In this document: one piece after another, positions 20,934 through 33,600 of the stretch | Layout of the letters: each line of letters opens with the position of its first letter | How positions within the stretch are numbered: position 1 is the stretch's first letter | Source: Euglena gracilis | Lineage: Eukaryota; Euglenida; Euglenophyceae; Euglenales | Length of the DNA stretch: 64,000 nt | Direction: 5' to 3' | NCBI GenBank assembly: GCA_039621445.1 | Contig: CP154955.1 | Span: forward strand, 25,332,354 to 25,396,353 | The notes under the pieces: model-generated | Databases searched by the model: none | What the model was told of the DNA's origin: nothing | What the model saw: only the letters and a program-made list of their open reading frames with translations | Position numbers and translations under genes: made by a program

Positions 20934-23900
20934 GACATTTGACATAAATATGACATTTAGACATTTGTCAGCTTGTGAGATCAATGAGAAGCCTGAAAGA
21001 TATCAGAAGACGCCGACTTCTCTTGGCATCCAGCTCTCCTCTGATGACAAAGGTTTACCAAATAATGCTATTACCCCCCCCCCCCCACAATTGACACCCC
21101 CCCATAATTGACACCCCCCCCGACCGAAAATTTTTTCAGCCGCTCGCGTCCACGGACCAAGGGGTTTGTCAGGAGTCCCTTGTATTTTGCCTTGTATGTT
21201 CGGACCCCCCCCATAATTGACACCCCCCCATAATTGACATCATTCTGTGCTACCCTGCTATCCTCTGGGGCGGACATTAATTCAAGCCGGGCGATTCCTT
21301 ACGGAGAACGCGAATATTTGACAGGCTGGCCCAAAACCGGCCAGCACAAATGTCCACCACATCTGGCCCAAACCCGCCCCAAAGATGTGGCACCAAAAAA
21401 ATGATTGAAATCTTTGTAAATCACATGCCAGTTTTGGGCCAGATGTGGTGGCCAGTTTTGGGCCAGCACATCTGGCCAGCTTTGGGTCAGATGTGTGGCC
21501 GGTTTTGGGCCAGCACATCTGGCCAGTTTTGGGCCAGATGTGGTGGCCAGTTTTGGGCCACAGGTCGTAGCAGTTTTGGGCCACAGGTCGTGGCCAGTTT
21601 TGTGCCACAGGTCGTGGCAGTTTTGGGCCACAGGTTTGTGGCCAGTTTTGGGCCACAGGTTTGTGGTCAGCTTTGGGCCACAGGTCGTGGAGTTTTGGGC
21701 CACAGGTCGTGGCCAGTTTTGGGCCAGAGGTCGTGGCCAGTTTTGGGCCACAGTTTTGTGGCCAGTTTTCGGCCACAGGTGGTGGCACCGCCCGTTTTCT
21801 CAACACGCCCCCCCTCGCCTCCCCTTTGCAAACGCAAAAAAAATCGTTTCTCCGTTGTCCTTTTTTGTGTATGCTCTCAAGTGCTCTGGTTTTTTACAAA
21901 AAAAAAGGCACGAAATAGGTCCCGTTGTGAACAAAACAGTTAACCTCTTGGACGCCGGGGCCAGTTCATGTGGGCAGAACTGCCGATATGCCCAACACCA
22001 GGCACTGAGTACCACCATCACCGGCGGGGGCTAAGGGTGAAAAAATGGGCGGAACGACGGAGCCACGGGCAGCAAAAATGCTCTATGGGCCTCGACGCAA
22101 TCCCGATGACAAAAACCCCGTCAAAAACTCCCTGGATTTCTGACTGACAAGGATAAATGTCTGTAAAAAAAACCCTGACAAATGTCCTCCTTTTTGATGA
22201 CCGCACTGCTGCGGGGGGGGGGGCGCGGGGGGAACCATGGCCCAACCATCCCCACACGTTTTGACATCAATCAAATTTGCATGTAATTTTCCTTTTGTCG
22301 ACCAAAAAACGTGCCCGGCCAAAATCCGGGACGTGGGGGGGACACGGGGGGGGACGGGGGGGGGGGACGCGGGGGGAACACCCCTGTACAGGGGGTAGCT
22401 TTAAATCGTACGACACTTAATTCGGTTTGACATTTAACTCGGTCTAGATTAAAGCGGATTTAATCCAGCGAGGTTCGGGTGTCAGACCGGATTTAATCCA
22501 GCGAGTTAAACCGTTATCGAGGTTACTCCCAATTGACAGATTTCTGGTGCAAAAGGACAAGGTACCATATTTCTGGAGCAAGGTGCCATATTCCTTCCGT
22601 TTATCACTGAAATTCATTCTTTCTCCAGAGAGGAGGCGGGACAAATATTTCAAAGAATATTTCCTTTTCTCAGGTTTGCCAAATAATTCTGACAGTGAAC
22701 GTACTTTTCTCTCCAACAGATCTCACTGGCAAGCAACTATTGAAGTCTATGCTTGAGGTGAAATGAAGGTTGGTGATCTGTTTTGCTGAGGAGCATTGAA
22801 AATGTTGAGAAGCATGGTGTTGAATTGAGCGATCATTTGAAGCAGTTTCGTTGTGCAGGTTTGCTTTCAACCCCTTGCACTCTTTTCAAATGATCTTTCT
22901 CAGGGTGCATTGTTCCTACATGTACAACTGACATTGACATTGGTTTCTTTCAGCGGTCTCAATTGCTTTGCAACAAAATGTTTTTTTCACTGGGATTTTG
23001 TTCTGGTACTGTGGTGTGTCATTTGGGAAGGATTTGAATGAGGCATGTGTGTTGTTGGCTTTTGTGTGTGGTTTTTCTTGTGAAGATATGGTTGCACATT
23101 TACCGCTGAACTTATTTTTCACCAGTTCACCAGTGGCCAGTTTGGGGGCTGGTGGTGGGGGCATTCCAACAAAAACTTTTTGGAAATTTTTTTAATTAAT
23201 TTTTTTTATTTTTGGCAGGTTTTTTCATGCTGCTATTTTTATGTTTGCCAGTCTGTCGTGAAATTTTTTTGGTGGTTTCAGAAAGTGGAACTGGCCATTG
23301 TTTAACATTTCTGTGAAAAACGGCTTGTTGCAAAAAAAGATGTTTTGTTTCCATAAACGTTCCATTCAGCGGGACGTATCAAGTGGTAAAGGGGTGTCTC
23401 GAAAGGAATTTGTATGGGGTCGGGTTTGGTCAAAATCCGGACCAGGCTTCTTTTTAAGACCCTGGGGGGGGGGGGCGGGGACCCCCCCCAAAAATCGGGC
23501 CCGTTAAAGGCATTTTTCTAAAAATTTCGGCGCTTCACGCCGAAAAGGTGTACCCAGCGCCTCCGGCGCGGGACCCCCCCCCCCCCCGGGGGAGGTCCGG
23601 CCCGGACCCACCCACCCACCCCGGGGGGTGGGGGGGTCTGCTGACTTAAAAAGAAGCCAATCCGGACAACATCCATCCTGTTTTTTGGGGGGTGCAAAAC
23701 TGTTTTCTCCCTTCCTGTCCGGAACAAATACTGCCTGTTCGTTCGACTGAAAAGGATTACAAAAAAATGTCGACTCCTGGACATTTATCAGCCTTCCTTG
23801 GCCCGGACCGAATTTAATCCGGCGAGGTTTGGTACCCAAACCGAATTTAATCCGAGCGCCTTTAATCCCTTAAAGGTTGTGTACACAGAGTGGTTGGTGA

Positions 23901-25252
23901 CCAGGTTCGAGGTCAGTGGAAAATGAGCCCATAGAGCTGCCAACATCCTTTTTTTTTAGGTAAGAGAGAGATGTAAGATCCATCCAGCCTGGTACCAAAT
24001 ATATAACCGGCGTGCACCGTTTATGTACATGGTGCTCCGGCGGGTTAGAGATGTACATTCCACATCGTCCCAAGGGGACTCAGTGGGGGGCGACGGCAGT
24101 ACAGTTGGGCTTTTTTGGGGACCCCCCCCTCCCCCCCCTGTACAGTTGGGATTTTTAGGACCCCCCCCCTGGTGCCGACCCCTCCGAGACAGATGAAAAT
24201 TTTGACACCAAAAATGGCCTTTTTAGACCAAAAAAAGGCCCTAAAATTTTTTTCCGGCGCCGGTTTTTGGCCAATTTTTGAGGGGGGGTTGGCAGTACAG
24301 TTGGGACCCCAGGACCCTCCCCCCCCCTGTGTTGAGACAGTACAGCAAAAAGTGCCCAAAAATGCAAAAAAAAAACTGACCTCGGGACCCCCCCTGCCAA
24401 AGCTCCTATGTACAACATGCACATGACGAAGGAGAGCAATCGGTGCAAATGTCGTGTGCGGTGTGGTGCAAGCTCAAGTCAGCTTTTTTTGACACTGGGG
24501 AAGTCCCCTTTTCCCCGGCGGTGGTGGGGCGAAGCGAGTCGGTGGACTCGTGGCATAGCCTACTGGATTTGTTGTTGTTTAGGGAGCAAGGCTGTATACA
24601 GATCGACACTAAGAAAGTGGAATTGAGGTGAGGCAAGGGCAAGGGCAATGCCCAAGCGAATGGAGGAGAAGGTGGCGGGAGGGGTGTATAGTGTTTGGTG
24701 TGCATGTGCCGGGCATCCCGGGGGTTTGAAAGTGAACCGGGAGGTGGTGCGGGTGTTGTGGCGGGGGAATAGTGTCCTTACGAGTTCAGAATCAGAATGG
24801 TGCAAAGCATTCACCCAGACCGTGCCCCGGGCCCAGGGAGATGTCTCTTTTGGCCCTCGCCACAAGGAGAAACTCCTCATGACTCCCTGTGCGGCCACAG
24901 GTCGCCGGTAGATACTATGGGTGTAAAGTACATAAAGGTTGTACGGAGTGCCGTGCCCGTCCTGCGGTCCATGGTTAGAGGAAAATGGGAAAGTCCCATC
25001 TTCAATATATACGGCGGCGGGGGGGGGGGGAGTGTGTGCTTTGCCTGCCACTGTTGGCGTGTTTGTGTCATTGGCTGGTTGGCTGATTTGTGCCTGGGGT
25101 GGTTTCACAGCCGTCCGAGAGTGGCTGATTTGTGCCTGGGGTTGTCTCGGGGCCGTCCGAGAGTGGAGGTGAGAAAGCTGGCCTCATGGCCATTGCTTTG
25201 TGTGGGCCACCGAAGGTGGTAGAGGTGGTCGGTGCCCTGGATGAAGTCACAC
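20934..25252. other. Noncoding repeat-rich region
   Basis: No supported gene. It contains CCCCATAATTGACA-type repeats (21065-21240) and an array of GGCCAGTTTTGGGCCACAGG units (21420-21790). It also holds strong C/G tracts (22207-22380, 23462-23640) and two stretches with TTTAATCC(A/G)GCGAGGTT motifs (22440-22510, 23800-23870). A GTACAGTTGGG-containing repeat occurs three times within 24090-24320. Confidence 0.6.
21420..21790 (+). repeat. Degenerate tandem array, about 24-bp unit (CCAGTTTTGGGCCACAGGTC)
   Basis: About 14 units alternate between GGCCAGCACATCT and GGCCACAGGTCGT spacers around CAGTTTTGGGCC. The unit is partly self-complementary (TGGCC...GGCCA). Confidence 0.85.
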
Positions 25253-28200
25253 TCAAAAGTATGGGGAATGCGTACCACCGCTATTGCAATCAAGTAGTTG
25301 CTCAGGGCACTGTCCCCATGCCAGTTGTCTTGCCAACTCGCGCATCAAAGCCATTCCAAGTCCCTGCCATGCACTGGCCTCCACACCCCGCCTCTCCCAG
25401 CCGTTATGTTGGCTTGTTTGGAGGCGGATGCATGTGGAGACGAATCCTTGGCCTGCTTCACTCATGCCACCGTAGCAGTCCATCACCAGTGGGATAAATG
25501 TACAGCCTCGTCGCTTGCAAGGGTCCCCATACTTGGCAATTTTGTCTTCTTCCTGTCGAGTGTGCCAATTGTCCACCTGAGCTGGAGGTGACCTGGAGGG
25601 TGCTAGTGGGTGTCTGACTGTGACATCAATGGCTGCGGGTCCATTTGCGTCAAATCGAGTGATGAAAACATCGCCCGGTCGAGTTCCGTCCTCAGCTTTT
25701 TCTTCTCGACGTGCAGGAAAGCCAGCTCGCTGTGCCAGGTTCAGGACAAAGCTTTGCACTGCCCCGTGCCGCCGAACGAGGTTGTTACGGTGGCAGCAGA
25801 CGAGGTGGTGGCCGGCTGTGTCAAGTGGGCTCATGCATCGTGGACATGCGGGAGAGTGGCTCTCTTCTGTTTTTACCACAGGAGCGCCAAGCGTCCATTG
25901 GAGGAGGGCAACAAATTCTTTCGTGGGAACAAGGGTTTTTGTGCCAGCAGAGGGGACTGCACACGTCCAGGCCATGGCATGAGGCCTTGTTTGGCAGGAA
26001 AATCGGATGGCATCGGATCCGGACAGGGAGTTTTGCAGTTTCTTTTGGCGCAGCATTGAGCAGACGTTCCCCAGTGTTTCTGTGACACCATTTCTCGTGG
26101 TAGTTGGGTGGCACGGGTGGAGTCATCTGTTAAGGCCTGCAGGGGTTGACCTTCAACACCAACGATCTTCAGCAATGTCAGTGCGGAGTCAAAATCTGGT
26201 GGTTTCATACGGATTACGAAGTCCGGAAGTCCCAACAACGTTTCAGCCCTTTGGAGGAAGTCCAGTTGGGCTGACCACCGTGCAGCGAGTCGGCATTCCT
26301 GCGGATCCTTAATTCCTAGTCCCCCCAAACGGGGTGGCAAGGTGGCCTGTGACCACTGGTTGTCATCAACTGGTCCTGTCATGATGCAACTCAGCGTGTT
26401 TCGTAAACAGTGGCTCAGCAATAAGCATTGGTCCCCAGCAAGCGGCAGTGGTGTTCCCCTCAATAGGTCATTGACGCGACATGCATCCAAACATTGACGC
26501 AGAAGGGTGTACTGGACATGGGCACTTGGCACAAGCTGTAGGAGATTGCATGCCTTCAGAACCATTTCGACTCGTGGAGCCCAAACAGTGGAGGCGAACG
26601 CCCCCCCTGCTGGGTGGTGGCAGACTGGCAGTCCAAGGACCTTGAGGCCACTTGCTTCAGAATATTCCTGCACCGGAATTTGTTGGAGCGGGGTTGTGTT
26701 GGTTGGGAGGCTGGACCATTCCATTCCAAAGGCAGGTCCCCACAATCGACACTTGGATATATTCAGGGAAACCCCAATGAGGGGTCCTTCTCGCAGAATG
26801 TATCGGACTGCTGTTTCCAGTTGTGCTGGGGTACCCACGAGATGGGCATCATCCAAGTACCATGCTTGCCATCCGACCAGCTCACCCACTTTTCAACAAG
26901 ATTTTGAACTGCAATTGCGAACGCCGCAGGACCACATGGGTCACCTTGTTGCACACCACTTTTGCTGCGAAAGGAGGTTGACCCACAGTACAAAGTGGAA
27001 TGCTCACTGTAGCAGCTCTCCATCCATGCTGTCATCTCAGGGCAACGTTCTCGAACAGCGTCCAGCATACCCTCACGGCGCAGGCAGTTGAAGGCATTTG
27101 CAAAGTCCAATTGCAACACACCCCAATCCTGAGCACCTGTGTGATGGAGACAGCCGACAAGCTGCTGAAGTCCAATGGCAACAATGGAACAGGGATCAGA
27201 ATGGCCAACACCAAATTGTCCAGGCAGACTGTTGCGAACTGCTGTTCTCACCACTTCCTGTCTCATGATCACTTTTCCTACCAGCCGACGTAGGCATTCG
27301 CCCGCTGCTATGGGCCTGGTTCCCTCTTCTTCTGGAGCAGGTGGGCATTGGTTGCCGAAATCATCGGTGTTTTTGGCTGCTTTCACTTTTCGCAAAGCTG
27401 TCAGTCTGGCTGCTGCCATGATTGCCGCAGGTCCTTTTGGCAAACCATTGTCAATGGTGCGATAACAGAAGGTCGTGAGTTCGTCCAAAAGGTCATCTGC
27501 GTGGCAACCTGCATCATGCCCCATCAAACACCGAAGGTGGTCGGGCCTCAAGCCAGAGGGGCCTGGGGAAGATTCTGGGCCAAAGCTGAAGACTGCCTTT
27601 CGCACTATTGTCCGGCGTTGTTGCATGTCTTCCTCAGAAGTGGCAGCTGGTAGCGAACGTCTCATGGTCGTTGGGCCAAGTCCAGGAGGCGGTTCATGTG
27701 GATGCAATTGCCGGAGGCGTTCACGTACCAAGGGGTTGTCGGGATCTTGAACACCATCGGAAGTCAACAGGTTGCACGCTTTGGATACAGCACCCCTGCC
27801 GACCAGTCGTTCTAGTCTGGAGACAAAATCCTCTTTTGTTACTTCTTCCTCTTTCGAGGCAGCCAGTCTAGTACGTGGTCTCTTTCGTGCGTTAGTTGCT
27901 TCCACTGGAGGGGAAGTGTCCTTCCAACTCTCAAGCGTCGGGCGGTTTAGGTATTGTCGTGAACGAGCCTGCAGGATGCGGCCAAGCCGTGCCCAGTGAC
28001 CGCGCCCACCACGGCCAAAGGGTGCCAGCACTGCCTTTGGGAAGCACCAAAGGGCGTGCATGGCTTCCCAGGTGCTTTGTTCGTTCAGGCGGCGCAAGAG
28101 TGTGCAATAGACCTCGGCCACTGCTTGGATGGCCCCGCGAGGGATAAGGCTGATTGACCCACGGCGGTCGTGGGCAATTTCTTCCCAAGTTGGATGAAGG

Positions 28201-29039
28201 TCAGGGCATGGTCCTGAGAGGGGGTGGGATGCGGCATCAATGTTCATTGCGACGCTGTGTGGCAATGGGGTCGAGGCAGAGTTCAAAGGTTGTTCGCTCT
28301 GAGCTGGGTCACCCCCAATGAGGTCCAGAAGGAGCTGTTGTAGATTCCGGCCATCTTGCGAAGAGGTTTCCAAGAGTGGGGCAAGGGTGGGTGGGACCGA
28401 GGCAGTTGCCATCAAGAAGCCGACAGCCCTTGCCGGGTCCTCGCTGAAGTCAATTTCAGTCTGTGGGGGCACTGCGGGGCCTGGGTTTGGCTGAATGTCA
28501 CCACAGGACAAAATTCCTTCCCCGCGCCCCAAGCGACGGTGGTGACCGGTGCAAGTACTGGGGTTTTGGCGCTTCTTGGTGGGCATGCGTTTGGGCCAGC
28601 TATCCCTTTCCCTTTGAAACTCCAGTTCCGGGGGTCTGCAGGAAATGGGGGGTTGGGGCTCTGGGGTTATTTCGGTTGCGTGGAGGAAAGTGTGCCTGGC
28701 AGCTTTTTGGGAAACAGAGGTTTTGACTTTCTGTGTCGCTTTGGCGGCTTTCAGCAAATTGGGCCTGGCAGTTTTGAGCAAAATGGAACCACGGGTTTGC
28801 AGGGCACTTTTTGGTTCCGAAAACTGCAGAGTGGGTTTTGGGGAAACAGGGGAACAGTATCTGACAGTTTTGGGGCTCCATGTCAGCAGAACCAGCTTGG
28901 GACCATGGGGGTTTTGGGTGCCTGGTGGGTTGGTGGGTGGGGGTGTGGATGCTGCAACTTGAAATGAGTGCAGAAGTTTTTCCATTGTCAGGTGAGCAAG
29001 TGCACACAAAAGGAAGAAGGACAAAAAGGTGTCACAGGG

Positions 29040-29200
29040 GGGCCTTTGCAGGCCCAGGGCCTTTGCAGGCCACTGGAGCAAAATGGTGTTGGAGGGGGGC
29101 CTTTGCAGGCCCAGGGCCTTTGCAGGCCACTGGGGCAAAATGGTGCAACAGACCAAAATGGTGTCACAGGGGGGCCTTTGCAGGCCCAGTGACTTTGCAG
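29040..29200 (-). repeat. GGCCTTTGCAGGCCCA-type repeats, first cluster
   Basis: Five close copies of GGCCTTTGCAGGCC separated by variable spacers. They are in frame with the LINE ORF (GLQRPP phrases). Confidence 0.85.
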
Positions 29201-29214
29201 GATGGGGTAAAACG

Positions 29215-29403
29215 GTGTCAATGAGGGGTTGGGGTGGCACAATGTTTTTCACTGTCAAGTCAAAACTGCTGCAAAATGTGTCACTGAGGGGTTGGGGTGG
29301 CACAATGTTTTTCACTGTCAAGTCAAAACTGCTGCAAAATGTGTCACTTGAGGGTTGGGGTGGCAGAATGTTTTTCAATGTCAAGTCAAAACTGCTGCAA
29401 AAT
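29215..29403 (-). repeat. 63-bp in-frame triple repeat in LINE N-terminus
   Basis: Three consecutive 63-bp units (29215, 29278, 29341) encode 21-residue repeats containing FCSSFDLTVKNIVPPQP. The first two are almost identical. Confidence 0.92.
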
Positions 29404-29481
29404 GAAGTTTGGGATGCAATGCATAACACAGAAAGGAAGACACTGGAGCTGAAAGTGGCACTTAATGGTTGGCAGATGGGG

Positions 29482-29622
29482 GGCCTTTGCGGGCCCATGA
29501 TGAGGGGCCTTTGCAGGCCCAGATGAGGGGGCCTTTGCAGGCCCAGATGGGGGGGCCTTTGCAGGCCCAGATGAGGGGGCCTTTGCAGGCCCAGATGAGG
29601 GGGCCTTTGCAGGCCCATAAGT
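29482..29622 (-). repeat. 24-bp tandem repeat (GLQRPPHL) in LINE N-terminus
   Basis: Six copies of a 24-bp unit GGCCTTTGCAGGCCCAGATG plus AGGG, keeping the eight-residue period in frame. Further upstream of the ORF (29680-29830) CCTGCACCAGCAGGACTT recurs. Confidence 0.9.
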
Positions 29623-29882
29623 TGCCACCAGGGCTGAGCAGCCCAGTACGCCACTGACGACAGCATGTCCAGCTGCAGCAGTACACCAGTACCAGCTTCT
29701 GCCTGCACCAGCAGGACTTCTTGTGTTGCACCACCAGGAGTTCCTCTGCCTGCACCACCAGGACTGCAAGGCTGCTTCTGCCTGCACCAGCAGGACTTCA
29801 GGACTGCTTCTGCCTGCACCAGCAGGACTTGTGGGTGACTCTCAATGGCAATTGAACTCTTGACTTGGATACTTGACCCCAC

Positions 29883-30529
29883 CAGGGGCTTTCAATTGTC
29901 CGCCATGTATTATGCGAAAAAAAATAGACACTCAGAAAGCAAAGCATTCGGCTCAGTAAGATTTGCCTTTGTTGACGCGCGCGCAGTTACAACGGGGAGT
30001 GTTTACCCCGTGTGAACCTGTGAAGTGAACACACAAGGAGCCATGAGGTGTTTCTCTTTGTGGAGAATTCCAAAAGACACATCACTGGGCCCGGGGCACG
30101 GTCTTGGTGAACTGTGCTCCCGCCGTGGATTGCCTCAGTTTTGCAGAATAGGGAGGGTTCTCAAGGACCTATAGACAGGCCACATGAAAAATGTCCATCG
30201 AGAAATTTGGCGAGTGAAAGAACGCAACCTAAATGACTGACAACTCTTTCCTTTTTCATTAATTTCAGGAGACATTGTAAGGTACATTGTAAGTCAGCGC
30301 TGGCCACTTTGGCGGCGCCATCACTCTACGGGGACAAACCACAGGCCAGCCACTTTGACCGGGGGAAGCGACACCATGCCCCCCCATTTTTTCCCGATCT
30401 TGTCCCAACCCAGGCCAGACATCCATCTTGTCCCATACCCAGGCTGCAGTGGGCTGTATGGGGGGAATGGGATAAGAGGGGGGCATGGTTCAGGTTGCAG
30501 GGTTTCAACTGCTCACAGTCAATCTCAAG
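29883..30529. other. Intergenic / possible 5' region of the CCDC6-like gene
   Basis: No coding sequence is supported. A TTTCAG at 30262-30267 and a TTGCAG at 30495-30500 are potential splice acceptors, so a 5' UTR exon may lie here or further upstream. No convincing promoter motif was found. Confidence 0.4.
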
Positions 30530-30679
30530 ATGAACCCTGATGATGAAGATGAGAGTCACATTGTTGAAGAACTTGAAAGACAGTTGAAGAATGAACAAGC
30601 CCAACGATATGCACTTGACAATAAGTTGAAACTTGTGGAGGAGGAGATCCGATTAGTTCGTTGCAACACTGTGGAGTTG
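30530..30679 (+). CDS. CCDC6-like: CCDC6-like exon 1
   Basis: ATG-initiated, 50 codons (MNPDDEDESHIVEELERQLK...), ending ...CNTVEL before the donor GTGTGC. The frame is also open upstream through an acceptor at 30500, so this may be exon 2 with the ATG internal. RCNTVEL followed by exon 2 QAKVEEEEEF matches CCDC6 without a gap. Confidence 0.75.
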
Positions 30680-33600
30680 GTGTGCTGTGCATTTTTTTGT
30701 CCTGTTCCAAATGTCCACCTGCCGCCTTTGCAGGCCACCCTCACCCCCCCCCCCCCTTGGCCAACCCCAAATGGCGAGTGGGGGGGAGGGCCCACTTCTG
30801 AAGAAACTTCAAAAGTCATGCCATGTGGTGTGATGTCATCTGGTCACACGTCACTCACTGTCAGAAGTGCCACATTTCCCCATGGCCCCCTGCAACTCAT
30901 CCCAATTCCCTGGAGCGATTTGACCCCCCTGGCGACAATTACCCTCACCCCCCCCCCCTAATTGGCTAATTGGGGGTCCCGTTGGACCGTCCATTAGCCA
31001 ATTAGGGGGGTGGTCAGGCTTATTGGCCATTGGCCGGGGTAACCCCCCCCCCTAATTGGCCAATTGGGGGTCCGAAGGAGCCCGGCCATTAGCCAAATAG
31101 GGGGGGGGGGTGTGAGGGTAGGGGGGTGACATTTGGGGGGGTACTAAATTTACCCAACATGTCCATAAGACATAAGATGGGTACCCCCCAATTGTCGCCC
31201 CCCCCCCCGACTATTGGGCCCCCCCAACTATTGGGGGGGGTGTCATATTGGGGGGTTATCATCTCCAATGATGAAGTCAACTGGACTGCCGACCCTCCAC
31301 CACCAGCTACTGCAATTGTCATGAAACAAGGCCCTCATTTCGAGTCTTGGAAGTTTATCTTTCAATTTTTTTGGGATATTTTTGAAACAGTTCTCAAGAT
31401 TATTCTGCATTTTGTCCTGCTCTCCACTCAGCAAGCCAAGGTGGAAGAAGAGGAGGAATTCATCACAAATAACCTCCTGAAGCGATTGGAAGCTGTCAAG
31501 AAAGAAAAGGAGCACATTGCCAAACAAGTTGAAATTGAAGAGGAGTTCATGACAAATAATCTGCAAAGGAAACTCAACCAGGTCTTTTTTGATCCCCTTG
31601 ATGTGGTGTCGAGGGAGGTGTCCCCCCTCCACTGCCAGGGGGGTCCGGAACATGCCATTGCTTGACTGCACCATTCCTGTCCAACCCCCCTCCAGTTGGA
31701 GTGACTGCAGGGAGGAAATGCGTTTCCGCATTTTTGCGCACATTTGCCATTTTCCCGATTTTCCCAAAAAAATGCGATTTTTTCCGATTTCAGTGCATTG
31801 TTTGTTTTTGGCCCTGATTTTCCCAATTTTTCGCATTCTTTTTTGACAATTTTTGCAATTTTTTTCAGTTTTTTTTTGCAATTTTGCTTTTTTTTGACAC
31901 TGGAACATTTTCCTCATAATTCCATACATTCATTGAAAATTTGATTCCATTTTAGCATGTTTTTGGGCATTTCTTTTGTGTGTTTTCGTGATTTTTGTGC
32001 CTTTTCTCTCAAATTTTGTGCATTTTTGTGCATTCTTTGCTCTTATTCTGGTCCATTGTCTGTCTGAAATTTAAAGTGTTGTCAGATTTGGCAATTCAGT
32101 TGCTGTGTTGCACATCAAGAGCTCTTTTCAAGGGCTTTCCGCAGATAACCACAGAATTGAAACCGTGTATTGGGGCTCTGGCTTCACTCCCGAACCAGCG
32201 TTCAGAATGCCGGTTCGGGCGGGAAGCAGCGTCTGGGATACCAAAAAATAAAAGTGCCAAAAAGCCGCCCGAACCGGCGTTCTGGACACAGTTTTCATAT
32301 CAAAACCAGACTTTTTCATAAAATACGTGTCAGTTGCAAAAGAATGGAACACAATGGATGGCGTGGTGAACAACATCCACACCCTACACCCTGAGGGGGT
32401 GTTTCCCCCATGACCCCCCCCCCGCGACCCCACTCTGAACCCCGTTCGTGAGTCCAAAGAAAAAATTGGCATTACAGCTAATTGTCGGCAAGTTTGGCCC
32501 AGGGACCTAAAATTTTGGCCCCAAAATTAAAATTTGGCCCCAGCTCGGCAATACATTTGCCCCCGCCCTTGGAATTTTGGCCCCCGCCTTGAATTTTGGC
32601 CCTCGGCAGCATTGCGGCGAAAGAAATATTGAAATATTTCACTTGAAATTTCAGAAAGAATTTCATGAAATTTCAGAAATATATTTTCCGCCTGGTGAAA
32701 GATTTGAAATATGGACCCTTCCTGTCAACCAACTTGAATAGGAAAAGCATGGCGAGGTCCTGGTGGATCCTTCATGGTTGCAAAAGTGAAGGAAATATTT
32801 TTCATTTTTCGAAATATTTCCGAAATATTTCTGAAATATTTCTGAAATGAAATTTATTTTCCCAATCTTTCGAAAGATACCCAATGCTCGGAATTAAAAT
32901 TTTGGCCCCACATAAAAAATTCTGGCCCCAATACTTTCATAAATTGGATATTGGCTTCAGACACCAGGCCTAGTGGTCAGTCTAGTGTAGTGGCAGAACT
33001 GAATTCCAAGGATTTTTAAGGGGACAGGGCAACCAGAGACATATTTTGCATGGATCACTATAGAAAAAGGATGAGTGCAGGAGGAAATTACTGACATGTG
33101 ATGTGCAATGAAATTCCAAAATGTTCCTTTGAGATTGAGCAGAACAGAAATATTTACAGAGAAGGCAAAAAAGGAGCTTGGGCAGGATATCTTTTGGTAG
33201 TGGCCTCTTCGATGACGTCTTCTTTGATGAAATCCACCCACAGATTGCACAGGCATTGTAAAACAGAAAAGGGCACTGGAAAAAAAATAGCCTAAATTAG
33301 AAACTACTGGCCCCCCCCGGGGGGGGCAGTACTTAATCCGGGAGGGAGGTCCATCTTCTTTAACCTCCCCCCGGTCCATCTTCTTTTACCCTCCCCTGTC
33401 TTGCTCGCGCGCAGGGCTGGGAATCCGTTGTTGGGTCGCACCACGCTTTTCCGGGGGGTCGCGCTGGGCGGCGCTGCGCGCGGGGGGATAGCCCCCCACC
33501 ACGGGCAACCGCGGGGCCGTGCACGCATAGTGGGCATATTTTTTGTTTTTTTAAAAAAACAAAACAACGTGTTTTTTTAAAAAAAAACAATAAAACAAAA

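Larger units (their letters stand above)
25253..29882 (-). pseudogene. R2-type non-LTR retrotransposon ORF (RT, CCHC finger, restriction-like endonuclease), two frameshifts
   Basis: Read on the minus strand. N-terminus (29882-28510): low-complexity in-frame repeats. A 2A-like motif SCGDIQPNPGPA lies at about 28480-28505. Reverse transcriptase follows: SPGPSGLRPDHL, RPIAAGECLRRLVGK, LQLDFANAF, SGVQQGDPCGP. After a frameshift near 26890 comes the catalytic YLDD (26848-26859). A second frameshift near 26060-26090 leads to the finger CPRC...HHLVCC (CX2CX8HX4C). The nuclease signature follows: RPGDV, 14 residues, DVTV, then KIAKY. This order matches the R2/R4 class, which nicks DNA and primes cDNA synthesis at the target. 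The true start codon is unclear; the first in-frame codon is GTG. Total is about 1,540 codons. Confidence 0.85.
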
